Below are positions 35,304 to 45,849 of a stretch of DNA of 64,000 nt, one piece after another. The notes under the pieces are model-generated. The model ran no database searches. It saw nothing but the letters and a program-made list of their open reading frames with translations, and was not told the DNA's origin. The stretch is from Halopolyspora algeriensis (GTDB lineage: Bacteria; Actinomycetota; Actinomycetes; Mycobacteriales; Pseudonocardiaceae). The position numbers were made by a program, and so were the translations under genes. Numbering within the stretch: the first letter of the stretch is position 1; the number at the start of each line of letters is the position of its first letter. The DNA is taken from positions 99,724 to 163,723 of the forward strand of contig NZ_QPJC01000003.1 of the NCBI RefSeq assembly GCF_003337235.1. Reading direction: 5' to 3'.

Positions 35304-35954
35304 GTGAACGACCGTCTAGTGTGGATCGACTGCGAAATGACCGGCCTGGATCTCGGCTCCGACGCCCTGATCGAGATCGCCGCCCTGGTCACCGATGCCG
35401 ATCTGAATATCCTCGGGGAAGGCGTGGACATCGTCATCCACGCCGACGACGACGTCCTGGCCGGTATGCCCCAGGTGGTGCAGGAAATGCACGAAAGCTC
35501 CGGGCTCACCGACGAGGTCCGCAACTCGACGGTGAGCCTCGCGGAGGCGCAGCAGCAGGTACTCGACTACCTGCGTCGCTATCTGCCCGAGGGGCGTTCC
35601 GCTCCCCTGGCCGGGAATTCCATCGCCACCGACCGGGGGTTCATCGCCCGCGACATGCCCGAGCTCGATGCCTACCTGCACTACCGCATGGTCGACGTCT
35701 CCTCCATCAAGGAGCTGTGCCGGCGGTGGTATCCCCGGATCTACTACGCGCAGCCGGAGAAGGGGCTGGCACATCGGGCGCTGGCCGACGTCCGCGAGTC
35801 CATCCGCGAGCTCGCCTACTACCGGCGCACCGCGTTCGTGCCTCAGCCCGGCCCGAACAGTGAGGAGGCGCAAGCGATCGCCACCGAACTCCTCGAAGGC
35901 GCTGCCGAGGTCAGCGGCACGGAGAAGGCCAGGGAAGCCTCCGAGGACCAGTAG
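35304..35954 (+). CDS. orn: Oligoribonuclease
   Basis: A 3'-5' exoribonuclease that removes the last short RNA fragments, including pGpG from cyclic di-GMP breakdown. This is a 216-residue DEDDh-family protein: [13 protein letters not shown] carries the first acidic pair, [18 protein letters not shown] the second aspartate, and [18 protein letters not shown] the catalytic histidine-aspartate. GTG 35304 is chosen; a GTG at 35298 is equally possible. The transcript is probably leaderless. The 35-residue C-terminal tail is longer than in enterobacteria. Confidence 0.92.
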   Translation: MNDRLVWIDCEMTGLDLGSDALIEIAALVTDADLNILGEGVDIVIHADDDVLAGMPQVVQEMHESSGLTDEVRNSTVSLAEAQQQVLDYLRRYLPEGRSAPLAGNSIATDRGFIARDMPELDAYLHYRMVDVSSIKELCRRWYPRIYYAQPEKGLAHRALADVRESIRELAYYRRTAFVPQPGPNSEEAQAIATELLEGAAEVSGTEKAREASEDQ

Positions 35955-36106
35955 GGCTTCACCGGCCTGCGGCGCCGGCGGTACGCTCCTCCGGCCGACC
36001 ATCGGACCTGCGGCGGGAAACAACCACCGCCCCCCGTCAAAGCGCTCGACGGGGCGCGCTAGGATGGTCGGCGTTGTCCGGGAACGGAAACGTTCCGGGC
36101 AGCCCT

Positions 36107-36180
36107 GGTGGGTGTAGCTCAGTCGGTAGAGCACTGGGTTGTGGTCCCAGGAGTCGCGGGTTCGAATCCCGTCACTCACC
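36107..36180 (+). tRNA. tRNA-His (GTG anticodon)
   Basis: A complete cloverleaf: acceptor GTGGGTG/CACTCAC, D-arm GCTCAGTCGGTAGAGC, anticodon arm CTGGG-TTGTGGT-CCCAG with anticodon GTG, T-arm GCGGG-TTCGAAT-CCCGT. The extra G at position -1 (36107) typical of tRNA-His is present. CCA is not encoded. It lies between orn and a terminator, as in many actinomycetes. Confidence 0.95.
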
Positions 36181-36188
36181 CGACGAGA

Positions 36189-36226
36189 AGCGGCCCTGTT
36201 CCGATATCGGAGCAGGGCCGCTTTTC
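36189..36226 (+). terminator. Rho-independent terminator after tRNA-His
   Basis: AGCGGCCCTG (36189-36198) pairs with CAGGGCCGCT (36213-36222), followed by TTTT. The loop itself contains the small palindrome CCGATATCGG. It could also serve the converging methionine synthase gene on the other strand. Confidence 0.85.
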
Positions 36227-36244
36227 CGTGCGATTTCCCGGTGT

Positions 36245-37276
36245 CTACTCCTCGATCCCGTCGCGGAAGAGCTTGCCGAGGTCGGCCGCCATCCGCAGCG
36301 CACGCCACGCCCAGGCTGCCGAGGCCGAACCCAGACCGCACGACGGTGTCGGCACGCTGCGCTCTGCCAGGATCCGCCGGTGAAAGCCCAGCCGCGCGGC
36401 CAGCTCCCATGCCGGCCGTGCGAGCTCGCGCAGCGCGGGTTCCGAGGCGGGCGTCGTGCTCGGCACCAGGCCGAGGAAGAGGGTGACCCCCTCCTCCCAT
36501 GCCTCACCCAACTCGTCGGCCAGTTCCCCCGGGATGGCATCGAGGCCGGTGGCATCCAGTGCGACCGCACCGGCGCCGGCACGGCGCAGCAGACCCACCG
36601 GAGGCCGCGAGGCACAGCAGTGCACCACGACCGGATGGCCGGTGGCCGCGGCGAGCCGGTCGATCACCTCGGACAGCAGACGCTGCACCTCGGGCTCGGG
36701 AACGGCAGCCACGTGGCCGTATCCGGACGGGGTGGGCAGGCCTCCGGTCAGCACCGCCGGGAGAGTCGGCTCGTCGAGCTGAACGAGCACGCGCGCACCG
36801 GTCCGCTCCGCGACCTGCTTCACGTGTTCGACGAGACCCTCGACCAGTGATTCGGTGAAATCCCGCAGCGCCCCGTGGTCGGTCAGAACCCGGTGCCCGC
36901 GCTGCAGCTCGATCCCTCCGGACAGCGTCCACGGCCCCGCGGCCTGCACCTTGACGGTGTGCAGCGGCCCCTCGGTCTCGGAGAGCGTTTGCAGCGCATC
37001 GAGGTCCCAGCGCAGCAGGTCGACAGCCCGCCGCTGGTCACGCCCCGTGCGCGCGGCGACCCGGTACCCCGAGGGAACGACTTCGACGGGCAGGTCCAGC
37101 AGCAGACCCGCCGTACGCCCCAGCAGGTCCGCACCGACGCCCCGGGCGGGCAGTTCCGGCAGCGGCGTCAGTTCGGGAAGTTCGCCGGCGACGACACGGG
37201 TTGCCTCGTACGGGTCGGTTCCGGGCATCGAACCGATCGCGGTCGCGGTACCGGGTGTCCAGGGTGCTTCGGTCAC
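36245..37276 (-). CDS. Short methionine synthase (MetE C-terminal-type)
   Basis: A 343-residue TIM-barrel protein corresponding to the catalytic C-terminal half of cobalamin-independent methionine synthase. IGSMPGTDPYEATRVV opens the fold, VQLDEPTLPAVLTGG lies in the middle, VVVHCCASRPP supplies candidate zinc ligands, and LGLVPSTTPASEP and TPSCGLGSASAAW give the last ligand cysteine. Full MetE is about 750 residues; short core forms may use a different methyl donor. It lies 26 bases after mnmA in the same direction (mnmA stop at 37302), so it is probably in that operon. GTG 37276 chosen. Confidence 0.75.
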   Translation of the reverse strand: MTEAPWTPGTATAIGSMPGTDPYEATRVVAGELPELTPLPELPARGVGADLLGRTAGLLLDLPVEVVPSGYRVAARTGRDQRRAVDLLRWDLDALQTLSETEGPLHTVKVQAAGPWTLSGGIELQRGHRVLTDHGALRDFTESLVEGLVEHVKQVAERTGARVLVQLDEPTLPAVLTGGLPTPSGYGHVAAVPEPEVQRLLSEVIDRLAAATGHPVVVHCCASRPPVGLLRRAGAGAVALDATGLDAIPGELADELGEAWEEGVTLFLGLVPSTTPASEPALRELARPAWELAARLGFHRRILAERSVPTPSCGLGSASAAWAWRALRMAADLGKLFRDGIEE

Positions 37277-37301
37277 GTGGTCATTGTCGCAGGCACCGCC
37301 C

Positions 37302-38390
37302 TCAGCGAGTGGCGGAGATCTTGGCACTGCCGAGAACGAGGTCCCCCTCGGCCTCGGGGTGGTACAGCACCACGGACTGGCCGGGCGCAACCCCCTTCAT
37401 CTCCTCCCGCAGCCGTACCCGCACGGTGTCACCGGTGACCTCGGCGACGGCCTCGGCGGTCTCGCCGTGGGCGCGGATCTGCACGGAGCACTCGGTCGGC
37501 CCCTCCAGGGGCTGCTCGGACGGCCAGATCGGGCGGGTCGCGTCGATCTCCGTGACGCCCAGGTGATCGGCGTTGCCGACCTTGACATTCCCAGAAACCG
37601 GCTCCAGGGACAGGACGTAGCGGGGGCGGCCGTCCGCGGCGGGGGCGTCGATGCCCAATCCCTTGCGCTGGCCGACCGTGAACCCGTGCACCCCGCTGTG
37701 CTCGCCGAGCACCTCCCCGCTCTCGGCATCGACGAGATTGCCCGGCCGCTCGCCCAGCTTGGCATCCAGGAACTTCTTGGTGTCGCCGTCGGGGATGAAG
37801 CAGATGTCGTGACTGTCGGGCTTCTGGGCCACCGCCAGGTCCCGCTCGGCCGCCTCGGCGCGCACCTCGGTCTTCAGGGAGTCCCCCAGGGGGAACATCG
37901 CGTGCCGCAACTGCTCGGGAGTCAACGAGGCCAGCACGTAGGACTGGTCCTTGCTCTCGTCCCGGCTGCGCCGCAGCACCGGCGCCCCCTCGTCGAGCGA
38001 CAGCCGCGCGTAGTGGCCGGTGCACACCGCGTCGAAGCCCAGCGCCATCGCCTTGTCCAGCAATGCCTCGAACTTGATCTTCTCGTTGCAGGTCATGCAC
38101 GGGTTCGGGGTGCGCCCGGCAGCGTACTCACCGACGAAGGAATCGATGACCTCCTCGGTGAAGCGCTCGGCGAAGTCCCACACGTAGAAGGGGATGCCCA
38201 GGATATCGGCCGCGCGGCGGGCATCCCGGGAGTCCTCGATGGTGCAGCAACCACGCGCACCGGTACGCAAGGTCCCCGGCTGCGCCGACAGCGCCAGGTG
38301 CACCCCCGTCACGTCATGTCCGGCCTCCACTGCCCGGGCCGCTGCCACGGCGGAATCCACTCCACCGCTCATCGCTGCGAGCACTCGCAC
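37302..38390 (-). CDS. mnmA: tRNA-specific 2-thiouridylase
   Basis: Adds sulfur to U34 of tRNA-Lys, Glu and Gln. A 362-residue PP-loop enzyme: [14 protein letters not shown] near residue 8 binds [19 protein letters not shown] holds the first catalytic cysteine near residue 98, and [16 protein letters not shown] the second near 196. TGHYARL and SVQIRAHGE are also family-typical. It follows the cysteine desulfurase gene by 3 bases, which supplies the sulfur, so the pair is one functional unit. Confidence 0.95.
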   Translation of the reverse strand: MRVLAAMSGGVDSAVAAARAVEAGHDVTGVHLALSAQPGTLRTGARGCCTIEDSRDARRAADILGIPFYVWDFAERFTEEVIDSFVGEYAAGRTPNPCMTCNEKIKFEALLDKAMALGFDAVCTGHYARLSLDEGAPVLRRSRDESKDQSYVLASLTPEQLRHAMFPLGDSLKTEVRAEAAERDLAVAQKPDSHDICFIPDGDTKKFLDAKLGERPGNLVDAESGEVLGEHSGVHGFTVGQRKGLGIDAPAADGRPRYVLSLEPVSGNVKVGNADHLGVTEIDATRPIWPSEQPLEGPTECSVQIRAHGETAEAVAEVTGDTVRVRLREEMKGVAPGQSVVLYHPEAEGDLVLGSAKISATR

Positions 38391-38393
38391 GCT

Positions 38394-39629
38394 TCACACC
38401 TCCGTCGGGGCTGTCGTCGAATCCACCGAAGCCTGGCGCAGACCGGGCAGACCGGCACTGCGCGCCCGTTGCACCGCCGGCCCGATCGCCTCGGTGAGCG
38501 CCTGCACGTCCGCGGCGGTCGAACTGTGCCCCAGCGAAAACCGCAACGATCCTCGCGCGGCCTGCGCATCGGCTCCCATCGCCAGGAGCACGTGACTGGG
38601 CTCGGCCACCCCTGCGGTACAGGCGGAACCGGTCGAACACTCGATCCCGTTGGCGTCCAGCAGCATCAGCAGGCTGTCGCCCTCGCAACCGGGGAACGTG
38701 AAATGCGCATTCCCCGCCAGCCGCACGTCCCCACTCGCTGCGGTGTCGGTTCCGGGATCGCCGTTGAGAATCGCGTCCGGGACCGCCGCACGCACCCCGT
38801 CGATCAGCTCGTCCCGCAGCCGGCGCAGCTCGTCGGTGTGCCGCGGCCGGTCCTCGACCGCCTCGCGCACGGCACTGGCCAGTCCGAGCACGCCGGGAGT
38901 GTCGAGTGTCCCGGAACGCACATCGCGTTCCTGGCCACCACCGTGCAGGACCGGCGTGCACTCCACGTCCCGGGACAGCACCAGCACACCCGCACCGTAG
39001 GGACCACCGATCTTGTGACCGGTCATCGTCAGCGCGGACACGCCCGCCGCCGTGAAGTCCACCGGAACCGTCTCGACCGCCTGTACGGCATCGGTGTGCA
39101 GGGGAACACCGTAGGAGTTGGCGACCTCGGCGAGTTCGGAGACCGGGTTGATCGTGCCGACCTCGTTGTTCGCCCACATCACCGTGGCCAGCGTCACCTG
39201 ATCCGGTGCCGCCCGCAAGGCCTCGTCGAGGACCTCGGGACGCACTCGGCCGTGACCGTCGACCTCCAGCCAGGTGACTTCGGCGCCTTCGTGCTCGACC
39301 AGCCACTCCACGGCGTCCAGCACGGCATGGTGCTCCACGGCCGAGGCCAGGATGCGGCGGCGGCGCGGATCCGCGGCTCGCCGGGCCCAGAAGATTCCCT
39401 TGACCGCCAGGTTGTCGCTCTCGGTGCCGCCCGCGGTGAACACGACCTCCGACGGCCTCGCACCCAGCGCGGCGGCGATGCCCTCGCGGGATTCCTCCAC
39501 CGCACGGCGTGCGCGCCTGCCCGAGGAGTGCAGCGACGAGGCGTTGCCCACCATGGCCAGCGCCTCGCTCATCACCGCGGCCGCGTCCGAGCGCATCGGA
39601 GTGGTGGCCGCATGGTCCAGGTACGTCAT
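38394..39629 (-). CDS. Cysteine desulfurase (NifS/IscS type)
   Basis: Releases sulfur from cysteine as a protein persulfide for tRNA thiolation and Fe-S assembly. A 411-residue PLP enzyme: [12 protein letters not shown] at the start, [14 protein letters not shown], the PLP lysine in [16 protein letters not shown], and the mobile active cysteine in [20 protein letters not shown]. The Ser-Cys loop is of the IscS/NifS kind, not SufS. It is coupled to mnmA downstream. Confidence 0.93.
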   Translation of the reverse strand: MTYLDHAATTPMRSDAAAVMSEALAMVGNASSLHSSGRRARRAVEESREGIAAALGARPSEVVFTAGGTESDNLAVKGIFWARRAADPRRRRILASAVEHHAVLDAVEWLVEHEGAEVTWLEVDGHGRVRPEVLDEALRAAPDQVTLATVMWANNEVGTINPVSELAEVANSYGVPLHTDAVQAVETVPVDFTAAGVSALTMTGHKIGGPYGAGVLVLSRDVECTPVLHGGGQERDVRSGTLDTPGVLGLASAVREAVEDRPRHTDELRRLRDELIDGVRAAVPDAILNGDPGTDTAASGDVRLAGNAHFTFPGCEGDSLLMLLDANGIECSTGSACTAGVAEPSHVLLAMGADAQAARGSLRFSLGHSSTAADVQALTEAIGPAVQRARSAGLPGLRQASVDSTTAPTEV

Positions 39630-39813
39630 CGCCCTTCCAGGGTAGACGGCCCCGCGTGGGTAATCGGGCTCGCACCCGTCACGGCCACGGCATCGACAGC
39701 AATGGCCGGGGATGCGGTATCACTGCAGACACCGACCGCAGGCCGGTCATCGGGTGACAGCCGCGGAGGTTGTCGACGAAGGCTCGATGCCGACTCGTCC
39801 GCGCACATGCGTC

Positions 39814-39846
39814 GGGGGCGGGCCGCCTGCCGTGCGGCCCGCCCCC
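39814..39846 (-). terminator. Terminator of the etfBA operon
   Basis: GGGGGCGGGCCGC (39814-39826) pairs perfectly with GCGGCCCGCCCCC (39834-39846) around a 7-base loop, 12 bases beyond the etfA stop. No U-tract. The remaining bases between 39630 and 39813 hold no gene. Confidence 0.75.
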
Positions 39847-39858
39847 GAGATGCGACGG

Positions 39859-40818
39859 TCAGCTCTTGCGCTTTTCGACCTCGTCGGTGAGCTGGGGGGC
39901 CACCTTGAACAGGTCGCCGACCATGCCGTAGTCGGCGATGTCGAAGATCGGGGCCTCGGGGTCCTTGTTGACGGCCACGATGGTCTTCGAGGTCTGCATC
40001 CCGGCCCGGTGCTGGATGGCCCCGGAGATGCCCAGGGCCACGTACAGCTGCGGCGAGACGGTCTTGCCGGTCTGGCCGACCTGGAACTGCGGCGGGTAGT
40101 AGCCGGAGTCCACCGCCGCCCGCGAGGCACCCACCGCGGCGCCGAGCGAGTCGGCCAGTTTTTCGATGACGGCGAAGTTCTCCGCGCTGCCCACGCCGCG
40201 GCCACCGGAGACGACCACGCCGGCCTCGGTGAGCTCGGGACGGTCACCGGCCTCGGCAGGCTGATGCCCGGTCACCGTTGCGGCCCGGCCCGCATCCTGG
40301 GCGGGCACCTCGGCGGTGACCTGCTCGCCGGCACCGCTGGCGGCCTCGGCCTCCACACTGCCCGGCAGCACCGTGACCACCGTCGTGGCCGTGGTGGCCT
40401 TCGCACTGGCCTGATACGCCCCGCCGAACAGCGAATGCGCCGCCACACCCTCGGCGTCGAGGTCGACGGCCTCCGACAGCAGCCCGGATCCGGTGCGCAC
40501 CGCCAGCCGCCCGGCGATTTCCTTGCCGTCGATCGAGGCAGGCACCAGCACCGCCGCCGGCTGCGCACTGGACACCAGCGACGCCAGCACATCCACCTGC
40601 GGCGTGATCAGGTACTGGCCGGCCTCGGCCGACTCGGCAACATAGATCTTGCTCGCCCCGTAGGCCGTCAGGCTGTCGGCCAGCTTGCCGGCCGTGCCCG
40701 ACTCGCCGACGACCACCGCGGCCGGTTCACCCAACCGGCGCGCCGCGGTCAACAGCTCCAACGTGACCTTCCTGACCTCGCCGGCGGCGTGGTCGACGAG
40801 GACCAAAACCTCGGACAT
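39859..40818 (-). CDS. etfA: Electron transfer flavoprotein alpha subunit
   Basis: Passes electrons from acyl-CoA dehydrogenases to the quinone pool together with EtfB. A 319-residue protein: [19 protein letters not shown] at the start; [36 protein letters not shown] and [20 protein letters not shown] form the FAD-binding C-terminal domain. It follows etfB by 41 bases in one operon ended by the hairpin at 39814-39846. Confidence 0.95.
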   Translation of the reverse strand: MSEVLVLVDHAAGEVRKVTLELLTAARRLGEPAAVVVGESGTAGKLADSLTAYGASKIYVAESAEAGQYLITPQVDVLASLVSSAQPAAVLVPASIDGKEIAGRLAVRTGSGLLSEAVDLDAEGVAAHSLFGGAYQASAKATTATTVVTVLPGSVEAEAASGAGEQVTAEVPAQDAGRAATVTGHQPAEAGDRPELTEAGVVVSGGRGVGSAENFAVIEKLADSLGAAVGASRAAVDSGYYPPQFQVGQTGKTVSPQLYVALGISGAIQHRAGMQTSKTIVAVNKDPEAPIFDIADYGMVGDLFKVAPQLTDEVEKRKS

Positions 40819-40859
40819 AGATGAAAGCCTCTTCCCTTGCGAACCCGGATGCTTCAGCG

Positions 40860-41642
40860 TCAGACGAGCTTCTGACCGGACAAGAACTCCACGATCTGAA
40901 CGCCACCCTCGCCTTCGTCGGTGACCTTGACCCCGGCCTCCTTCGGCGGTGCCGGCGCCGACGAGACCACCTGCGTGGGCGCACTGCCCAACCCGACCTC
41001 ATCGGCGCTCAAGCCCACATCGGCCACCGACAACGTCGACACCGGCTTCTTCTTGGCCGCCATGATCCCCTTGAACGACGGATACCGCGGCTCGTTGATC
41101 TTCTCCGTCACCGACACCAGGGCGGGCAGGTTCGCCTCGACCGTGGCCACGCCCGCATCGCTCTCCCGCTCGATCGACACCGACTGCCCGTCGGTGTCGA
41201 GCTTGCGCGCATAGGTCAGCTGCGGCCACCCCAGCAGCTCGGCCACCATCGCAGGCACCGCACCGGCACGGCCATCGGTGGACTCGTTACCCGCGATGAC
41301 CAGATCCACCGACTCCAGCGTGCCGATCGCCGCAGCCAGCGTCCGAGCGGTCTGCACCGCATCCGAACCGTGCAGCGCCTCATCCGACACATGCACCGCC
41401 GAATCGGCCCCCATCGACAGCGCCTTGCGGATCGCCTCGTTGGCGCGCTCCGGGCCCATGCACACGACGGTCACCTCGCCGCCCTGGGCCTCCTTGGCCA
41501 GCAGCGCCTCCTCCACGGCGCGCTCGTTGATCTCATCCAACACCGCATCCGCCGACGCACGATCCAGCGTGTGATCCGCATCCGACAACTTGCGCTCGGA
41601 CCACGTGTCGGGAACCTGCTTCACCAGGACGACAATATTCAT
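40860..41642 (-). CDS. etfB: Electron transfer flavoprotein beta subunit
   Basis: A 260-residue partner of EtfA that binds AMP and docks to dehydrogenases. Marks: MNIVVLVKQVPDTWSERKL at the start, VDLVIAGNESTDGRAGAVPA, and the recognition-loop region NEPRYPSFKGIMAAKKKPV. ATG 41642 is the family start; the longer frame runs into the promoter. An operator-like site at 41775-41788 lies upstream. Confidence 0.95.
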   Translation of the reverse strand: MNIVVLVKQVPDTWSERKLSDADHTLDRASADAVLDEINERAVEEALLAKEAQGGEVTVVCMGPERANEAIRKALSMGADSAVHVSDEALHGSDAVQTARTLAAAIGTLESVDLVIAGNESTDGRAGAVPAMVAELLGWPQLTYARKLDTDGQSVSIERESDAGVATVEANLPALVSVTEKINEPRYPSFKGIMAAKKKPVSTLSVADVGLSADEVGLGSAPTQVVSSAPAPPKEAGVKVTDEGEGGVQIVEFLSGQKLV

Positions 41643-41774
41643 GGGCCCTCTCCGACCTCCCGCGGACTGACGACGGCTTCGCCGGCTTCGCTCGTTCTCA
41701 CTGGCACATGGCCATGTGGCTGACCCTGCCATGGGGCCACCCGAAAAGCACAGTGACACCCACCACTCTGGATG

Positions 41775-41788
41775 TTACTAGCCGGTAG
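41775..41788 (-). promoter_or_regulatory. TetR-type operator-like site before etfB
   Basis: TTACTAGCCGGTAG, an imperfect palindrome 133 bases before the etfB ATG. It resembles the site before the acyl-CoA synthetase gene at 33384-33397 (TACT, central C and GTAG shared). The distance leaves room for a leader transcript. This may mark a fatty-acid regulon. Confidence 0.4.
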
Positions 41789-41874
41789 CCCCAGTGTAGC
41801 CAGCAGGGTGAAGTGGCGAACCTCACGCTGCGGATACCACGGGTTCCGCGGGTGCCGTCCCGGGGCGGAGCGGG

Positions 41875-44800
41875 CTATGCCGCGAGCTTGTCCATCGCCC
41901 GAAAGATCCGCTTGTCCGAGACCGAATGCGGCGTCTTCAGCTCCTGGGCGAAGTAACTGACCCGCAGCTCCTCGATCATCCACCCGATCGCCGGCAACGA
42001 ATCACCGACGGGCTGCTCCTGCGGCACCGCGTCGAGCATCTCCTGGTAACGCTGCTCGACGTCGTGGACCCGGTACATCCACTCCCGGTCGCGCCCGGGG
42101 TTCTGCGGCAGCTTGTCCAGCCGGTACTCGATGGCGCGCAGGTAGCGCACGACATCCGGCAGCCGTTGCCGCCCCGTGGCCGTGACGAATCCCGGATACA
42201 CCAGGTTCGACAACTGGGTCCGGATGTCCTCGAGAGATTCCGCGGGCACGGCTCGGGACGGGCTCGCCAGGCGTGCTTCGATGCTCTGCACGGCGGTGAG
42301 CACTTGCTCCACTTTGGACATCACGTCGGCCGCGGTCTCGTTCAGGCCCGCGCGCACCCTGTCGGCGAGGCGGGCGAAGCCGTCCTCGTCCGTAGCCGGA
42401 CCCCCGGCGTCGGCGATCAACGTGTCCGCCGCGCAGGCGATGCAGTCGGAGAACAGGGCCGTCGCATCCCCGTGCGGACTTCGGCTGAACACCAGCTTGG
42501 CCGTGTTCGTCACACTCCGCTGGAGAAACTTCATCGGCGAGGGGGTGTTGAGCAGCACCAGTCGGCGCGTGCCCTGCCACAGGGCACGGCGCTGCTCGGC
42601 CTCGGTGCCGAACACGCGGATGCCGACCGTCTCCCCCTCGTCCACCAGTGCCGGGTAGGCCTTGACCACCTGACCGTTGCGCTGCTGTTCGAAGGTCGTC
42701 GGCAGCTTGCCGAAGTCCCAGTTCCGCAGCCCCTGCCGCTCGACGTCCTCGGCCGCGGCCGAGATCTCGGCTCGCAGTTCCGGATTCAGCCGCTGCCTCA
42801 GCGACTCCAGGTCCTTGCCCTCGTCCAGCTTGCGGTTCCGGCCGTTCGCATCCTGGCCGTCGAAGATTCGGAAGGTGATCTTGAGGTGCTCCGGCACCCG
42901 CTCGTAGTCCCAGGCATCGTGCGGCACGATCACCCCGGTCATCCGCCGCAGCTCCCGCTCCAACGCCTCCAGCAGGGGTTCGGAGTACGGCGTCACTCGC
43001 TGCAGGACGGCTCTGGCATGATCCGGCACCGGAACGAGGTCGCGCCGCACCTGCTTGGGCAGGGATTTCAACAGCGCTGTCACGAGCTCTTCGCGCAAGC
43101 CGGGAATCTGCCAGTCGAAGCCGGCAGAGCTGAGCTGATTGAGCACCGACAGTGGGACGTGCACCGTCACGCCGTCGGCGTCGGAGCCCGGCTCGAACTG
43201 GTAGGTCAACGGCAGTTCGTGGCGCCCCTGCCACCACACATCCGGGTAGTCACGCTCGCTGACCTCGTCGGACTCCTCATTGATCAGCATCGACCGAGGG
43301 AAGGTCAGCAGGTCGGGCTGCGAGCGGCGCGTCTTCTTCCACCAGGAGTCGAAATGTCGGGCGGAGACGACCTCGCTGCCGACGCGCCGGTCGTAGAAGT
43401 CGAACAACGTGTCGTCGTCGACGAGGATGTCGCGCCGCCGCGCGCGCTGCTCCAGCTCCTCGACCTCGGCGAGCAACGCGCGGTTGTCGTGGAAGAACTG
43501 ATGGTCGGTTTCCCAGTCACCCTCCACCAGGGCGTGCCGGATGAACAGTTCCCGGCACAGCTCGGGTTCGATTCGGCCGTAGTTGACCTTGCGTGAGGCC
43601 ACGAGGGGCACACCGTAGAGGGTGACCTTCTCGTAGGCCATCACCGCGCCCCGGTTCTTTTCCCAGTGCGGCTCGCTGTAACTGCGTTTGACCAGATGTC
43701 CGGCGAGTTTTTCCACCCACTCGGGTTCGACGCGGGCCACCGTGCGCGCCCACAGCCGGGACGTCTCCACCAGTTCGGCCGCCACGACCCACTGCGGGGG
43801 CTTCTTGGCCAGCGCCGAACCGGGGAAGATCGCGAATTTCGCGCCGCGTGCGCCCAGGTACTCGTTGGGGCCTTTGCGCTGTGCGTTGCGGCCCTTCGCC
43901 GAGGAGCCCGCGTTGCGTTCGGTGTCCTTGAGCCCGATGTGCGACAGCAGCCCCGCCAGCAGCGACTGGTGGATCCGGGACGAGTCGGCGGGCTCGTCGT
44001 TGACCGACATGCCCAGCGACTTGACCATCTGCCGCAGCTGCCCGTAGAGGTCCTGCCACTCCCGCACACGCAGGTAGTTCAGGAACTCGGACTTGCACAG
44101 CTTGCGGAACTGGTTCGACGACAGCGCCTTCTGCTGTTCGCGCAGATAGCGCCACAGGTTGATGTAGGCGAGAAAATCCGAGTCCTTGTCGGTGAAGCGC
44201 GCGTGCTGCTCGTCGGCGGCCTGCTGCTTGTCCGCCGGCCGCTCCCGGGGCTCCTGGATCGACAGCGCCGCGGCGATGACCATCGTCTCCCGCGCGCACC
44301 CGTTGCGCTCGGCTTCCAGCACCATGCGCCCCAGCCGGGGGTCGATCGGCAGCTGCGCGAGCTTGCTGCCCACCGGGGTCAGCCGCCGGTTCGCGTCCTT
44401 CTTCTGCTGTTCGAGCGCGCCCAGCTCGTGCAGCAGGTTCACCCCGTCGGTGATCTGGCGCCGGTCCGGCGGCTCGATGAACGGGAACGAGCCCACGTCG
44501 CCCAACCCCAGGGAGGTCATCTGCAGGATGACCGAGGCGAGGTTCGTGCGCAGGATCTCCGGGTCGGTGAACGCGGGACGCGCCAGGAAGTCCGCTTCCG
44601 AGTACAGCCGGATGCAGATACCTTCCGAGACGCGGCCGCAGCGCCCCTTGCGCTGGTTCGCCGACGCCTGCGAGACGGGTTCGATCGGCAGGCGCTGCAC
44701 CCTCGTGCGATAGCTGTAGCGGGAGATCCGCGCGGTACCGGGGTCGATCACGTACTTGATCCCCGGCACCGTCAGCGAGGTTTCCGCGACATTGGTGGCC

Positions 44801-45849
44801 AGTACGATACGGCGGCCGGTGTGCCGCTGGAACGCGCGGTTCTGCTCGGCGGCCGACAGCCGCGCGTACAGCGGCAGGATCTCGGTGTTGCGCAGGTTGC
44901 GCCGGCGCAGCACATCGGCCGTGTCCCGGATCTCGCGTTCCCCGCTGAGGAACACCAGGATGTCGCCCGGCCCCTCGGCGGCGAGCTCGTCGACGGCCTC
45001 GCAGATCGCCTGCTGCTGATCCCGCTCGACGTCCTCCCACTCATCGGAGTCGTCGACCAGCGGCCGGTAGCGAACCTCGACCGGGTAGGTCCGTCCGGAC
45101 ACCTCGATCACCGGGGCGTCACCGAAGTGCCGGGAGAAACGGTCGGGGTCGATGGTCGCCGAGGTGATGACGACCTTCAGGTCCGGGCGCCGCGGCAGGA
45201 TCTGCTTGAGGTAGCCGAGGATGAAGTCGATGTTGAGGCTGCGCTCGTGCGCCTCGTCGATGATGAGCGTGTCGTACTGGCGCAGCAGGCGATCACGCTG
45301 GATCTCGGCCAGCAGGATCCCGTCGGTCATCTGCTTGACCAGCGTCTCCTCGCCCGCCTTCTCGGTGAAGCGCACCTGGTATCCGACGGTGCTTCCGAGT
45401 TCGGTGCCCAGCTCCTCGGCCACCCGTTCGGCCACCGTGCGCGCGGCCAGCCTGCGGGGCTGGGTGTGCCCGATCACGCCCTGCACGCCGCGCCCCAGCT
45501 CCAGGCACATCTTCGGCAACTGGGTGGTCTTGCCGGATCCGGTCTCCCCGGCGACGATCACCACCTGGTGGTCACGGATGGCCTCCAGGAGATCATCCCG
45601 GCGCCGGCTGACCGGAAGCTCCTCGGGATAGCGCACCTCCGGCACACCGGCGCGGCGGCGTGCGATGCGCGCCTCGGCCGCGTCCACATCGGTGCCGATC
45701 TCGTCGACGACCGCCCGCAGCGCCTCGACATCCCGGATCTTGCGGGCGCCGTCGATCCGGCGACGCAGCCGCCGCTGATCGTGCAGCATCAACTCGGGCA
45801 GGCGTTCCCGCAGGTCGGCGAGCGGAGAGGTCACAGGCGGCTTTCCCAT
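41875..45849 (-). CDS. hrpA: ATP-dependent RNA helicase, DEAH-box (HrpA type)
   Basis: A 1,324-residue helicase. Walker A (GETGSGKTTQLPK) is near residue 101, the DEAH motif in TLIIDEAHERSLNIDFILGY near 205, motif III as SATIDPDRFSRHF, and motif VI QRKGRCGRVSEG near 400. Long C-terminal OB-fold and HrpA-specific domains (WLEPEW-like and LTEHP regions) complete the length typical of HrpA (about 1,300). HrpA works on stalled ribosomes and mRNA in E. coli. ATG 45849 (MGKPPVTSPLADLRERL) is preferred over 45948. Interestingly it starts next to the ATPase cassette's left repeat. Confidence 0.93.
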   Translation of the reverse strand: MGKPPVTSPLADLRERLPELMLHDQRRLRRRIDGARKIRDVEALRAVVDEIGTDVDAAEARIARRRAGVPEVRYPEELPVSRRRDDLLEAIRDHQVVIVAGETGSGKTTQLPKMCLELGRGVQGVIGHTQPRRLAARTVAERVAEELGTELGSTVGYQVRFTEKAGEETLVKQMTDGILLAEIQRDRLLRQYDTLIIDEAHERSLNIDFILGYLKQILPRRPDLKVVITSATIDPDRFSRHFGDAPVIEVSGRTYPVEVRYRPLVDDSDEWEDVERDQQQAICEAVDELAAEGPGDILVFLSGEREIRDTADVLRRRNLRNTEILPLYARLSAAEQNRAFQRHTGRRIVLATNVAETSLTVPGIKYVIDPGTARISRYSYRTRVQRLPIEPVSQASANQRKGRCGRVSEGICIRLYSEADFLARPAFTDPEILRTNLASVILQMTSLGLGDVGSFPFIEPPDRRQITDGVNLLHELGALEQQKKDANRRLTPVGSKLAQLPIDPRLGRMVLEAERNGCARETMVIAAALSIQEPRERPADKQQAADEQHARFTDKDSDFLAYINLWRYLREQQKALSSNQFRKLCKSEFLNYLRVREWQDLYGQLRQMVKSLGMSVNDEPADSSRIHQSLLAGLLSHIGLKDTERNAGSSAKGRNAQRKGPNEYLGARGAKFAIFPGSALAKKPPQWVVAAELVETSRLWARTVARVEPEWVEKLAGHLVKRSYSEPHWEKNRGAVMAYEKVTLYGVPLVASRKVNYGRIEPELCRELFIRHALVEGDWETDHQFFHDNRALLAEVEELEQRARRRDILVDDDTLFDFYDRRVGSEVVSARHFDSWWKKTRRSQPDLLTFPRSMLINEESDEVSERDYPDVWWQGRHELPLTYQFEPGSDADGVTVHVPLSVLNQLSSAGFDWQIPGLREELVTALLKSLPKQVRRDLVPVPDHARAVLQRVTPYSEPLLEALERELRRMTGVIVPHDAWDYERVPEHLKITFRIFDGQDANGRNRKLDEGKDLESLRQRLNPELRAEISAAAEDVERQGLRNWDFGKLPTTFEQQRNGQVVKAYPALVDEGETVGIRVFGTEAEQRRALWQGTRRLVLLNTPSPMKFLQRSVTNTAKLVFSRSPHGDATALFSDCIACAADTLIADAGGPATDEDGFARLADRVRAGLNETAADVMSKVEQVLTAVQSIEARLASPSRAVPAESLEDIRTQLSNLVYPGFVTATGRQRLPDVVRYLRAIEYRLDKLPQNPGRDREWMYRVHDVEQRYQEMLDAVPQEQPVGDSLPAIGWMIEELRVSYFAQELKTPHSVSDKRIFRAMDKLAA

